From: Lotus japonicus | Taxonomy: Eukaryota > Streptophyta > Magnoliopsida > Fabales > Fabaceae | Direction: 5' to 3' | NCBI RefSeq assembly: GCF_012489685.1 | Contig: NC_080042.1 | Coordinates: forward strand, 2,730,501-2,794,500 | DNA: 64,000 bases | Shown: positions 42,361-52,620 of the stretch, one piece after another | Numbering within the stretch: the stretch's first letter is position 1 | Layout: the number at the start of each line of letters is the position of its first letter | Program-made: the position numbers and the translations under genes | Notes under the pieces: generated by a model | Databases searched by the model: none | Seen by the model: the letters and a program-made list of their open reading frames with translations, nothing else | What the model was told of the DNA's origin: nothing

Positions 42361-43181
42361 GGCTTAAATATGTTTGAGGTCTCTGACTGTGTAAGAGAAA
42401 TCAAATTGGGTCCTTGGAAAAAAAATTCTTTTAAATGTTATCTTTGAGAAAATTTGTAATCAAACGTGTCATCAATTTGGACCAATCAACCGTCCACTTA
42501 GCGAGCCTGGTCAGCTGAGGTGACACGTGGACTTTTTCTTATCAGGTTTAGTCCATAAAAATATTTTAATCACACATAATCCTTTATCTTCCCTTAAAAA
42601 AATTAATCTTTTTCCTCTTTCACCTTCATCTTGTTCTTCCTTCTTTAAATTCATCAAAATTGACGTGAGACTAACACCAAATATTAATCCCTTTCATGAA
42701 TATTAATATGTTAAAGTAATCCCTTTCATGAATATCTATATGTTAAAGTTAGTGATTTAGGAATCGAAAGAACATTTAAACCCTACAATCTGATTCATCA
42801 CTTTACAGATTTCTGAATTTTTGTCTATTGATTTCAGCATTTTTTTTAATCAAAACGTTAGTGAGTTTTTTTATTTGAGGGTTTTGATCTAGGTAAAATT
42901 TAAGGTAGAAGATGGGAGAAGAGAATGAAGGTAAAAGAGGAAGAAGATGAAAGTTTTTTTTTTTTGAAAGGGGCATGGAGGATTAGATGTGATTAAAATA
43001 ATTTTAAGGGACTAAAACTGATTAAAAAAATGTCTGCGTGGTCACCTCAACTGACTAGACTTGCTACATAGATGGTTGACAGGTCAAAATTGATGACACG
43101 TATGCATAAGACTTAATTTGATTAACAATGACTCAATTTGATTCCTGTTACAAAGTGAGAGATCTCAAACATATGCAGGGA
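42361..43181. mobile_element. Long-TIR MITE (Mutator-like) abutting TIR1
   Basis: The left arm from 42361 (GGCTTAAATATGTTTGAGGTC) is inverted at the right end (reverse complement CATATGTTTGAGATCTC from about 43176). The inverted similarity extends about 200 bp, including GTGTCATCAATTT and GAGGTGAC. The right terminus lacks the outermost bases and no TSD is evident. It ends a few bases from the TIR1 frame. Confidence 0.75.
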
Positions 43182-43186
43182 CAGAT

Positions 43187-43663
43187 TCATGTGTAACAAC
43201 AAAGGCTGAGAATTAGGATCAGGAACGGGAAGCAACGGTGAAAGGAAGCAACTTCAAACAGGGCCCTTCTCCAAGTCAGAACGGTGTCTTCATCCACCGA
43301 TGTTTTCTTGAGCATTCGTTGAAACTCTTCTCCAAACCTCCCTTTTTGCATGCGCACATCCCACAAATCAACACCAAAGAATACGGGGAAAACCACTTGA
43401 CCCGTGGCTCTGTGGCACTCCATGATCTTTTCCAGCACCTCCAGACACTCCCTAGAACCACCGTAGTACTCGGCGAAAACAACGACGGAAACCCTTGACC
43501 ATTCGATTTCTCGCCGCAGCGAATTCCAATTCACACTCCGAATCGCGTCTTTGTTGTCGAAGCAGGTTGGGATTCCGGACGATGTTAGGTGATTGTGGAG
43601 AATGGAAACGAAAGGCTCCACCCCAACGTCCTCCAAAGTGAAGCTTATGAAAACTCGGCCCAT
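43187..43663 (-). pseudogene. Isolated TIR-domain exon (TIR1)
   Basis: The 158-residue frame MGRVFISFTLEDVGVEPFVS, then SVNWNSLRREIEWSRVSVVV, SRECLEVLEKIMECHRATGQ and VFPVFFGVDLWDVRMQKGRF is a TIR domain, the usual first exon of a TNL. It is on the same strand as NB1-TIR2 and 9.5 kb upstream, so it may be its original N-terminus. The RGED-type motif is degenerate (FTLEDVG). The position of the catalytic Glu (CLxEL) is Val76 (CLEVL). The usual exon end (AANLSGW) is missing; after SFHRCF the frame runs into non-TNL text. It is either a decayed exon or a catalytically dead TIR-only frame. Confidence 0.8.
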
Positions 43664-43707
43664 CGTTTTGGAATTTTCGATGTTGGTCGTCGTCTATGAT
43701 GAAGCAG

Positions 43708-43970
43708 GGGAGTTGGGTTTGGAGCCCCACCCCTTAGGCTTTGCACCCCACTAAAATAGATACGGAATTTAAATTTTCGTATCAATACGGAAAATAAAAT
43801 TCCGTATCTGTTTTAGTATATAATGAGTGGTTGAAAATGTGACACGCATGCTTAAATACAGTACGGAATTTTAAGTTCTGTATTCAATATGGAGAATACG
43901 GAACTTTAAATTCCGTATTTGATAAAGTGGGGTGTCAAGCCCCATAGGTGGGGTGCCAAACCCAACTCCC
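43708..43970. mobile_element. Mutator-type MITE with 9-bp TSD upstream of TIR1
   Basis: Inverted termini GGGAGTTGGGTTTGG (about 44 bp with gaps) bound a 263-bp element. The flanking nonamers ATGAAGCAG (43699-43707 and 43971-43979) are identical. The interior has four TACGGAA/TTCCGTA motifs in opposing orientations. It begins 45 bp before the TIR1 ATG. Confidence 0.92.
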
Positions 43971-44077
43971 ATGAAGCAGTTGAGGAAGACATGGATTGAA
44001 ATTTGAAAGGTATGGGAGGAATTGAGTTCAATGGTATGAAGATCACAGTACCATAAATAAGTGACAAGTAAATGCAT

Positions 44078-44430
44078 TATTAGAAATTAGGAGGCCTATA
44101 CTCAACCACAAAAGCTAGCTTAAGAGTTGAGGTTTGTACAATCCTTATAAAGGCAATCTATGCTCTATCGCTAGTCAATGTGGGACTTCTAACACACCCC
44201 CTCACGTCCAGGACTGAACAACCTGGAACGTGGGAACAACAACGACGGGTGCCCCAAATATGGGAAGTCTCCACAACAAATAACAAATGGATCTAGGATA
44301 GGCTCTGATACCATATTAGAAATTGGGATGCCTATACTCAACCACAAAAGCTAGCTCAAGAGTTGAGGTTTGCACAACCCTTATAAATGCTATCTATGCT
44401 CTATCTCTAGCCAATGTGGGACTTCTAACA
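44078..44430 (-). mobile_element. Complete TRIM with perfect 5-bp TSD
   Basis: Two 117-bp LTRs at 44078-44194 and 44314-44430 flank a 119-bp interior. Minus-strand order is LTR (TGTTAGAAGTCCCACATTG to CTAATA), primer-binding site TGGTATCAGAGCC at 44313-44301, interior, polypurine GAGGGGG, then LTR. TSD TGCAT lies at 44073-44077 and 44431-44435. It has no coding capacity. Confidence 0.95.
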
Positions 44431-44547
44431 TGCATGCTTCCAAATTCCAATCAACAAGTCAACCTGAACCAAGTCAAGCCAGACGACTTGGAAGTCCATA
44501 AGTTTCATCAGCGTGTGTCGCTGGATGCCTGGATCTTTGAGTAATGA

Positions 44548-44800
44548 TATATACACACCTCATCTTTTAAACACTTCATTTTCACCTATTTTTGTTTCTA
44601 CCTCTCTCCTCTTATCATCTATCACATCTCATACTTTCTCTCTCATACTTTTTCTTTTCTTCCTATCTCTCTCCTCCTCCACCTCCTTCCACCTCAAAAT
44701 GAGGTGTGAAGAAATCATAATTCCTGGATCTTTCTCCTCTGCTTCAATTATTATAGAGTCACACCCACTTTTTTTCATGTGGGTCTGTGAGTTTTAAGTG
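44548..44800. repeat. Dispersed CT-rich repeat
   Basis: Resembles 59560-59730 (ATCTATCACATCTC, CTCCACCTCC, AATGAGGTGTGAAGA) and, inverted, 45890-46060. A repeat family without evident termini here. Confidence 0.55.
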
Positions 44801-44865
44801 TTGTTAACAGTAGGAAAGGGGAAGACTTTTCAGCTGAAGAGGAGGGGACGACTAGAGGAGGGGAG

Positions 44866-45823
44866 GACAAATGTTATTGGTGTTACCCGTCATTTATTCA
44901 TATCACCTTTAAATTTGTAAAAGGCTTAATTGCAACTTTGGTCCCTGACATTTACCAATTTCACGATTTTAGTCCCCCACCCAATTTAATTACACGGATG
45001 GTCCCTGATTTTGCTGGTCGTCTGCAACATTGGTCCTACCGTTTATTTGTTAACGGAGTAGGTTTACGTGGATGGTCACTTAGCTCATGTGGAAGTCGAA
45101 TTGGAGAGAGAAAGAGACCAGCAACTGATTTAACCTTCTTTCTCGCCTCAAGGGACTCGTTCATTCTTTATATCTTCCCTTTTCGCTCAATATCAAGCGC
45201 TTCGAAACATCTTCCTCACGGTGCTCTGTTTTTTAAGGAGGAAGAGGGTAGAATATGACCGTTGCAGGTCTCACGTGCTTCCCTCTCTCTTCAGTCCTTC
45301 TTTCTCTCTCTAATTGGACATCCACGTAAGCCTCATCTGTTAACAAATAAACGACAGGACCAACGTTGTAGACAGACAGCAAAGTCAGGGACCATCAGTG
45401 TAATTAAATTAGGTGGAGGACTAAAATCGTGGAATTGGTAAACGTTAGGGACCAAAGTTGCAATTAAGCCTTTGTAAAATCTAAAAGATTCACTTTAAAG
45501 TCTGTCTAATTGCAAAAGAGGCATATGGTAAATTATGATGAGCTTTCCTGCGAGTGGAATGGCAACCTCGACGGAGCGAGCTGGGCGACGTCGACCAAAG
45601 CGACGGTGAGAAACGTAGAGCGATAGAGAAATGTATGGAGATGGGTATGGATATGGATGATGTGAGTGATGGTAGAATAAGAAAGGAGGAGGGAGGATGG
45701 CAAGTAGTGAGTGTTGGTGGTGGAAAATTGAGGTGGGTATTTTTTCATTAAGCGTATTTTCACAACTTTAAGGGAGATATAATTAGATGCGGGGGTGACA
45801 CCAATAACAATGTCCAACCCTTA
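44866..45823. mobile_element. Outer long-TIR element containing a nested MITE
   Basis: GGACAAATGTTATTGGTGTTACCC at the left is inverted at the right (GGGTGACACCAATAACAATGTCC, near 45793-45816), with similarity over about 58 bp. The left TIR is split by the MITE 44923-45470. The interior at 45545-45750 is GC-richer than the flanks and might be captured sequence, but I recognise no gene. TSD not resolved. Confidence 0.6.
44923..45470. mobile_element. Mutator-type MITE, 9-bp TSD, about 150-bp TIRs
   Basis: Termini GGCTTAATTGCAACTTTGG are inverted at both ends, with similarity over about 150 bp. Perfect TSD TTTGTAAAA lies at 44914-44922 and 45471-45479. Non-coding, 548 bp. Confidence 0.93.
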
Positions 45824-47582
45824 AATTTGAAGGAATTTAATAAAACAACTAAATAAGGGTGTTAGAGATTTTGGAGGCTTTTTATAAATATGATAGGGAA
45901 ATGAAAGAAATGATAAATATGATAGGTTATGAGATAGGGGAAAAAAGATATATAGAAAAAATGAGTAAAAATGTGATGGAAAATAAACAGAGGTGTGAAC
46001 AAATTAAAACTTTTTTCATTTCTTTTTCACTCTAAATGGATGAGAAAATGAGGTGTGAATAAAATATTAATATTTGTTTATGGTGCATAAGGTGGGGAAA
46101 AGAGTAGAAAAGAAAAAGATGAAATACAAGTTGTGATAGATTACGTGTGATAAAAAAAAGGTAATAAAAAAAATGAGGGTAAATAGTAGGAAAAAACAAT
46201 ATAAGAATTAAGAAAAATTTTTTTTTTTTGTTTTTTAAAAACCATAATTATTTTCTATGGATGGTAAAACTCTCACTACCAAGTATTTAAAACAGTTGAT
46301 CTACGCGGTTGGTAGTAAAATGACAATATGAGATAACTTCATTAAATTTAAAAACAAAACTCAAACTTATTTAATGTATAAATATGGATAAGTGGGTGCA
46401 AATGCTAACATGAAAAGGATTTTCTTTCCTTCTTAAGACGCTCTTTTGCCTTCAATAGAAGGTAAGAAATTGTTTACCTCATGTAAGGGTTGCCAGAGTA
46501 ATTATGAAAGAGATATAAAAGTGTGGTTTTGACTAGTTATTTGAGTTAATTTAGAGTTTTTTTTTCTTACAAACGTACAAGCCTTTATGACCAAAACAAA
46601 TTTCTTTACCAAATAGAATTAAGCTTATAAGTTATATAACCTATGGGTTATTATTTTTCCCTAATTTTCGATGCAATTTTCAGAGAAAAACTAAAGACCC
46701 TAGTGGGCTAACAAACAGAAGTAACTAGGGTTGCTCGAAGAGAACTCCTAAAACATCTGCTAGCAAGAGAGGGTCCATTCCATTTTGCAAGGAAATCTAC
46801 TCAATTTTCTTGGCAGATTGGAAGAGTAGCCTCCTTAACAAACTAGGGCAGATGTGTCCGACTTTTATTTTTATTGAAGGATGGACTTAAACCCTCCCTT
46901 CTTTGACAGTCCTACCCTCATCACATACACACTCTTCTTCTCCATGAAACTCATATATGTTGTTTCATCATCTCTTCAATATTTGAGCAATCATCCCCTA
47001 CTCATCTCTTCATCTTCTACATTTGAGCAACCATCCACCTACTCATATCTTCCTATTCTTCATCTTGTGTAGCCATATTCTTTGTTGAGTTTAAGCAACC
47101 ATTTTCTTCGTCTGTTCATCTCTTCGAGCAACCATCTGCGACCAAGGTTAACCTTCGTTATAGAAAACAAATTTCTAGAAATTTTTAAATCCTGAAAATA
47201 AAAAATTCGATAATCTATTTTTGAACTTCTTTTTAAGGTAGTTTCGGAAACTAATTTCTAGTAAGTATTTGAATGTATCATTATGGAAACTAGTTTCCAA
47301 TAAGGTTAAGAATGTATAAGTGTCAGAAACAAGTTTCTAGAAGGGTTAAATCATTAAATTAGTCCTATGTTTAAAATGTAATCATTACTAAAATGTCACA
47401 AAAATGTCTAAAGTTTCATTCCAACAGGCAATCCGTGAGTAAGTCATATAAACCTCTAGTGATAAAACCTTAACCAAGGTTTACAACAAGCACTGGCCTT
47501 GAATAGAGCTTTCGTCATTCTAAGGTCATTGCATGCCAGAAGAGACAACAAGGATTTGTAATGATATTTCTAAATGACTTAC
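45824..47582. other. AT-rich intergenic sequence
   Basis: No gene. Around 47160-47345 a motif of the type GGAAACTAGTTTCC/GAAAC-AATTTCTAG recurs four times at 40-90 bp spacing. Confidence 0.45.
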
Positions 47583-47905
47583 TATTAAGGTCCTATATTA
47601 ACTAGAGATATGGCAAAGTCTTCTTCATAAATGGTAGGGATATGCTCACCCCCAAAACTAGCTTTTACACTTTTATGAGAGTTAGGTCCATACCTGAATT
47701 CTAAAATGGTATCAGGTCAATCTAAGATCCGTTATTCGGTCACCCACATATATCCAGTTCTGCAAACTTCAGACTCCAGATCTCAATCCTGGGCATGAAA
47801 GAGATGTGTTAAGGTCCACGTTGTCTACAAATGTGATCAGACTAGTTCTTATATATGGCAGGTTAATCTTCGCCCCTAAGTTAAGACAGATCAGCAAAGC
47901 GCCAG
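47583..47905 (+). mobile_element. Probable TRIM remnant
   Basis: An LTR-like stretch starting ATTAAGGTCC and containing CCCCAAAACTAGCTTTTACA is followed by TGGTATCAGGTCAATCTAAG at 47708 (primer-binding site). A second TGTTAAGGTCC copy starts at about 47807. Diverged; termini approximate. Confidence 0.5.
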
Positions 47906-48785
47906 CAACAAGAACAAAGCCCAAAACCAATTGGGCAACACCTATGTATTTTGCAAAATAATTTCACTAACCCAACCCAAACCTACTTGAACAAAATCAT
48001 GTTAGTTCTGGTTAGGGGATGCATATATTTGACGAGGTTTTTATTAATTTTAGAAATATCAAAGAAATAAAATAAAATAGGGAGACCTTTAGATTCTATA
48101 TATATTTACATATCTTTAAATTTTTTCCAAGTATTAATATAAATTGAAAATGAAAAGTGAAAAGGGGAAAAATTATAAAAAGTTTAATCAGATTGGATTC
48201 GATCTGGCTCTGAGTTGAGTGACCTGATAAATAATCGACCAGATAATGGTCGGGTTACAATATCCTTGACCTGATTTATCTCGACTACTTAAACCAACGC
48301 ACATTTGTTTTGTTTGGATTCGGTCAGGTTAGTCAGATTCACATTCTAATTATTTTTACAAGTCTAATCAGACTGATCTTGTAAAAGAACTTGTGATCAC
48401 TCCTACCCAACCCTCATTGCCATTGCCACATTCGAATCATCTTTACAAGTCTAATCAGACTGATCTTGTACCAGTAGTATAAAACTAGTACCTGACCCGG
48501 AATATTTTTATAAAAAAGCATAAATAAATGTATAACGTTTTATAACACATCTAAATAATCACATTAGTTAAGAAATACAGGGTTAAGTTAGTCCCAGACC
48601 ATTTCTCAATTCTAAAAACGTTAATGATACTATCTCTCCTCTCTTTTCTACCCTTTCCCATAATTTCAAGATGATATGTTAGAGCCTAATAAACAAGGGA
48701 GATTATTAGCAGCCATATTAAAATAATCAGGAAAATGAAACGTCACTAGAATGGCTATCGCACTACTACTTTCTATGTGACAAAA
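47906..48785. other. Intergenic, with a short duplicated motif
   Basis: A 29-bp direct repeat, starting TTTACAAGTCTAATCAGAC, is at about 48355 and 48442. The CAACCCAAACC/GGTCGGGTT-rich text may be an old hAT-type remnant. Confidence 0.4.
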
Positions 48786-48890
48786 TCTGCAAGGCATCAT
48801 AGAGTTTGTACCAGATTGCTATGTCCAGTCAAAGCTTGCAACATTTTAACCACCCACATTTCATCTTCTAGTGCAATTTCAGTGTTCTCG
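48786..48890 (-). pseudogene. Fragment resembling a CDPK-related kinase (CRK) exon
   Basis: The minus strand reads LEDEMWVVKMLQALTGHSNL then VQ, and after one extra base YDA. This matches the kinase N-lobe segment around ALTGHSNLVQFYDA of CRK/CDPK-type kinases. The flanking exons are not seen and the frame is shifted by one base, so this is a relic. Confidence 0.4.
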
Positions 48891-50220
48891 GGCATTAAAA
48901 ATAGTGAAAATGATAGCATTGTTTCAATCTTCTTACCATTCCATCTCTGATTTGAATTTAGTGTATATAGATAATAGATAATAGCATAATAGCACACTTG
49001 CTCTCCAAAATAGAAGTCTGTAATATCTTTCATTCCTACCTTATCACTAAACACTAAACAGAATAAAAATAAAAAACCAAAGGCATCTGATAGTCCTTAT
49101 GTATTAGGTAAATTATTATGATAAAATCTTTAGCTGAATTTATGGCCAACAGAATATGAATTGGGGATACTAACCCCATGGTATAGAAGTCATATAAGCA
49201 TCATAAATAAATAGTTCTATCTTTAGATGCAAAACCTGATCTGACATCCAGGCTTTCCCTTGAACTTGCAATCAAATGCCCTATTGTCTGCACAAAATAA
49301 TTGATGCATGTAAGATATAAAAGGAAGTGAACAATAGAAAAAACAAGGGGAGTGGGGGGCAGGATTAACCTTAGCTTTTCAGGGTGACCTTTAACACAAC
49401 CTGCTGAGAACCATAAAATCCATCGCTCTCTGCCTTGGTCTTACCCCCCTTCCTATGGGTTATTAATCAAAAAAAAAGTCAGAAGGCAAACAATGTGAAG
49501 TATCAGATATCTGTAATCTGTAGCATTGCAAGCATGGTACGATTCAAATTTTATCATTCATGTGCAATAATAAATGGCAGCTCATGTCAGATAATACTTT
49601 CTCAATTTCAGAAACACTCATTCAAAATTTATTGAAATCATAAAATCATAAAACATGATTCCCAACAACCTGAAAGTAAATTATGAATTATCCAGTATCA
49701 CAACTATAAGAAGACCTTGTGATTTAAAAACCACAAAGAAAACAATGTCTAACTTATTATTGCAAGCAAGTTACTTCATACTTGACAATTTAAAAAAATT
49801 CAAAGGTCACATTTGGTTCATCAGAATGACATGTCAAATTTAATTATCAATCCTTCTGACATGTTACGTGTGACTAAGACAGAAATAACTTTTCCACTGC
49901 ATCCCTATTGTTAGTGTAATAAAATAAAATCAATAGCATAAAGTAAAAAAAAAAACTACACATTGACAAGAACCTCACAAGTAAATTTCGTGTTACAGAT
50001 TTCTAAAGGAGAGAAGATAGATAAGGGAGATTATTAACCTGATCAAGAAGGAGATATTTGATAGTTATAGAGTTCCAGGTAAAAAAAGTGATAAACTGCT
50101 TTCCTAGCCAGGGAGAACTTTCCACATTGTAAGTCTCCAAGCCAAAGCATGCTAGATGTAAGCTGGAAGAGTCAGCTCAATGTTTATGGTAACAGAGTTC
50201 AACAGGAAAAACAAGAGATA
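48891..50220. other. Intergenic / possible 3' UTR region of the PPR gene
   Basis: No coding domain recognised. AT-rich sequence downstream of the minus-strand PPR gene. Confidence 0.4.
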
Positions 50221-52494
50221 TTAGGCACTTGCTGAAGCATATGAATGCTTTCCACCATCAGGTAACAGGCCATCCTTGGCCATTTCAGTTAGCACATTCA
50301 AAACAGTATCCATGTTACCTTCTTTGAAGTTAATTTCAACAAGTGCTTTAGGTAGCTCAGAATCATTAAGAGTACAGCTCATCAATATGTTTTGAATTAC
50401 GCAACTTAGCTCATCGTTCATTCCTTCACTAGATAAAGCTTTAATAAGAGCAATTACAGTCACCATATGAGAAACAAAACCACAATGCACCATCTCCATG
50501 TACATATTGTATGCCTTGCGAACATTACCACATCTACAATGTCCATGAATCATTAAATTATAAACTGTTCCATCAGGCTTATAATCCCTTTGAAGCATTG
50601 TGCTAAAAACTCTGCCTGCTTCATTCATTAAACCCTTCATACAGAAACCTTTGACAAGCCCTACCACACTCTTAAACTCATTATTACTGCAGTTCTCTAT
50701 CAGAGTATCATATGTTACATCAGTGGGTATAGACTCGTCATAAAACAACTTCAGAAGAAGCTTCTTAGCTTCTCTTGTCCTAGCTTTCTTATTAAGTCCA
50801 TTAATAAGCACACTATAGGTAACTATATCAGGCAAAAAGCCCTTCTGTATCATTTCATCATGCAAATGAAGAGCCTTACTCAACTCACCTTCAGCACAAT
50901 ATGCATTCATCAAGCTAGTATAAGTAACCTCATCCGGCGACAGGCCCCCGCGCAACATCTCTCGGAAGAGATCAAAAGCTTCTGGCAGTTTTCGCTCCTG
51001 GCAAAGGCCTTGTATAAGCGACGAATACGTGACAGCATCAGGCAAGATGCCCTTTTCAACCATCTCCACCTTCATTTCAAAGGCCTTCCCTAGCTCCCGG
51101 TTTCGGCAAAACCCGGATATAACAGTGCTATAACTAACAACATCGGGGCACAAACCCCTCTCAACCATGCCCCTCAAAATCCCCACAGCCTCCTCAACCC
51201 TCCCCAAAAAGCAATACCCATGAACAAGCGCGTTGTAAGTAACAACCGAGGGCGAAAACCCATTAACAATCATCTCACTCAAAACCTTATAAGCCTCATT
51301 CATCAACCCCTGCTGGCAGAATCCATCAATCAAAGTCGTGTAAGTCCTCTCATTGGGACTCAGCCCCCTCACGCGCATCTGAAACAAAAGCTCCACAGCA
51401 CGATTCAGATTCTTAACCTTACACATGCCACTTATCAATGTGGTGTAAGTAACAACATTGGGAGATAACCCCTTACCAGCCATCTCATGAAGAAGCACAA
51501 GCCCCTGGTGGAAATTCCCTTCTTTACAGAACCCATTCACAAGCGTGTTGTAAGTGACACAATCAGGAGCCAAACCCTTCCTATTCATCTCCTCAACCAC
51601 CTCATGAGCCTCTCTCATTTTCCCTTCCGCGCAAAATCCGTTAATAACCGCATTGAACGAACGCAAATTCGGCTCCACACCCTTCTCCGCCATTGCTCTC
51701 AACAACCCAAACGCTTCCCCCACCTTCTTCTCCTTGCAACTCGCCGCGATCAGCGTATTATACGTAACCACATTGGGCGAACACCCTTTCGCCTCCATCT
51801 CCCGCATGAGGCCAAACCCCAATTCCAATTTCCCGGCGGCGGCGAAGCCCCGGATCATGACATTGTAAGTATAAACATTCGGCGACACACCGTTCCGGAC
51901 CATGTCCCGGAACACGCGCTCGGCATCCGAGATGGAGGCCCGATGCCTCAGGATCGAGTCGAGGATTGAATTGTAGGACAAGACGCCGGGGGAGAAGCCG
52001 TGGCGGAGGGCGAGGTCGACGGTGTGGAGGGCCCTGTCAACGAGGTTGATTCGGGAGTAGGATTTGATGACCAGGTCGAAGACGGCGGAGGAGGAGCGGC
52101 ATTTGTGGTAGGAGTCATTGAGGAGGTGGAAGACGACGGCGCCGGTGGTGTCGTTTAGGGTTCCGGCGAGGTCTTCGGCGAGGGATTGAGCGGTTTTGAA
52201 GAGGTGGAAGCGGGTGAGGAGGTGGAGGGCGAGGGATTTGCAATGTGGGGTGAAGAAAGCGTGGGGTTGGGCCCAGTTAAGGAAGTTGAGGAGGGCGGCG
52301 GGTTGGTTGAGGTGGGAGCTGAGGAGGAGGTGGGAGGCGGCTTCAGGGGTGAAGTGAGGGGTTAGTGAGGGGAGGTTTTGAGGGTGGCGTTTTAGGTATG
52401 TGATTGCTTTCTCCGCCAGAAGGGTGGCGGTGGATGAGCCACGGTGATGACGGAGGAGCTTCATTGGGTTGGGACTCCGGCAACGACGATGCAA
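50221..52494 (-). CDS. EMB2745: P-class pentatricopeptide repeat protein, probable EMB2745 orthologue
   Basis: This is an intronless 757-residue frame, typical of plant PPR genes. After a basic, Ser/Leu-rich N-terminus (MHRRCRSPNPMKLLRHHRGS) suited to organelle targeting, about 15 consecutive 35-residue PPR motifs run from roughly residue 135 to 710 (for example SPNVVTYTTLISGMCKVKNL and LPDIVTYSVLINGLNKKART). P-class PPRs bind organelle RNA one base per repeat and affect its stability, splicing or translation. The C-terminal third (LLLKLFYDESIPTDVTYDTL, ENCSNNEFKSVVGLVKGFCM) matches my memory of Arabidopsis At5g39710/EMB2745, needed for embryo development. There is no E/DYW domain. The frame looks intact. 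A Mutator-type element starts 126 bp upstream of the ATG. Confidence 0.9.
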   Translation of the reverse strand: MHRRCRSPNPMKLLRHHRGSSTATLLAEKAITYLKRHPQNLPSLTPHFTPEAASHLLLSSHLNQPAALLNFLNWAQPHAFFTPHCKSLALHLLTRFHLFKTAQSLAEDLAGTLNDTTGAVVFHLLNDSYHKCRSSSAVFDLVIKSYSRINLVDRALHTVDLALRHGFSPGVLSYNSILDSILRHRASISDAERVFRDMVRNGVSPNVYTYNVMIRGFAAAGKLELGFGLMREMEAKGCSPNVVTYNTLIAASCKEKKVGEAFGLLRAMAEKGVEPNLRSFNAVINGFCAEGKMREAHEVVEEMNRKGLAPDCVTYNTLVNGFCKEGNFHQGLVLLHEMAGKGLSPNVVTYTTLISGMCKVKNLNRAVELLFQMRVRGLSPNERTYTTLIDGFCQQGLMNEAYKVLSEMIVNGFSPSVVTYNALVHGYCFLGRVEEAVGILRGMVERGLCPDVVSYSTVISGFCRNRELGKAFEMKVEMVEKGILPDAVTYSSLIQGLCQERKLPEAFDLFREMLRGGLSPDEVTYTSLMNAYCAEGELSKALHLHDEMIQKGFLPDIVTYSVLINGLNKKARTREAKKLLLKLFYDESIPTDVTYDTLIENCSNNEFKSVVGLVKGFCMKGLMNEAGRVFSTMLQRDYKPDGTVYNLMIHGHCRCGNVRKAYNMYMEMVHCGFVSHMVTVIALIKALSSEGMNDELSCVIQNILMSCTLNDSELPKALVEINFKEGNMDTVLNVLTEMAKDGLLPDGGKHSYASASA

Positions 52495-52620
52495 TGAACT
52501 AACATGCTCCTTTGCAGGGGTGTTGATTTTAATACCACCTCATCCATTTTCATACCATTGGAAATGCTGTTGCACTTTTTACATTCCACTGGTTAATGTG
52601 CCAAATTAAACAAATTAAAC

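Noticed and set aside
45554..45751. Short frame in the outer nested element
   Set aside because: No recognisable domain; noted only as possible captured DNA.
51487..51969. 160-codon plus-strand frame
   Set aside because: Antisense shadow of the PPR repeats.
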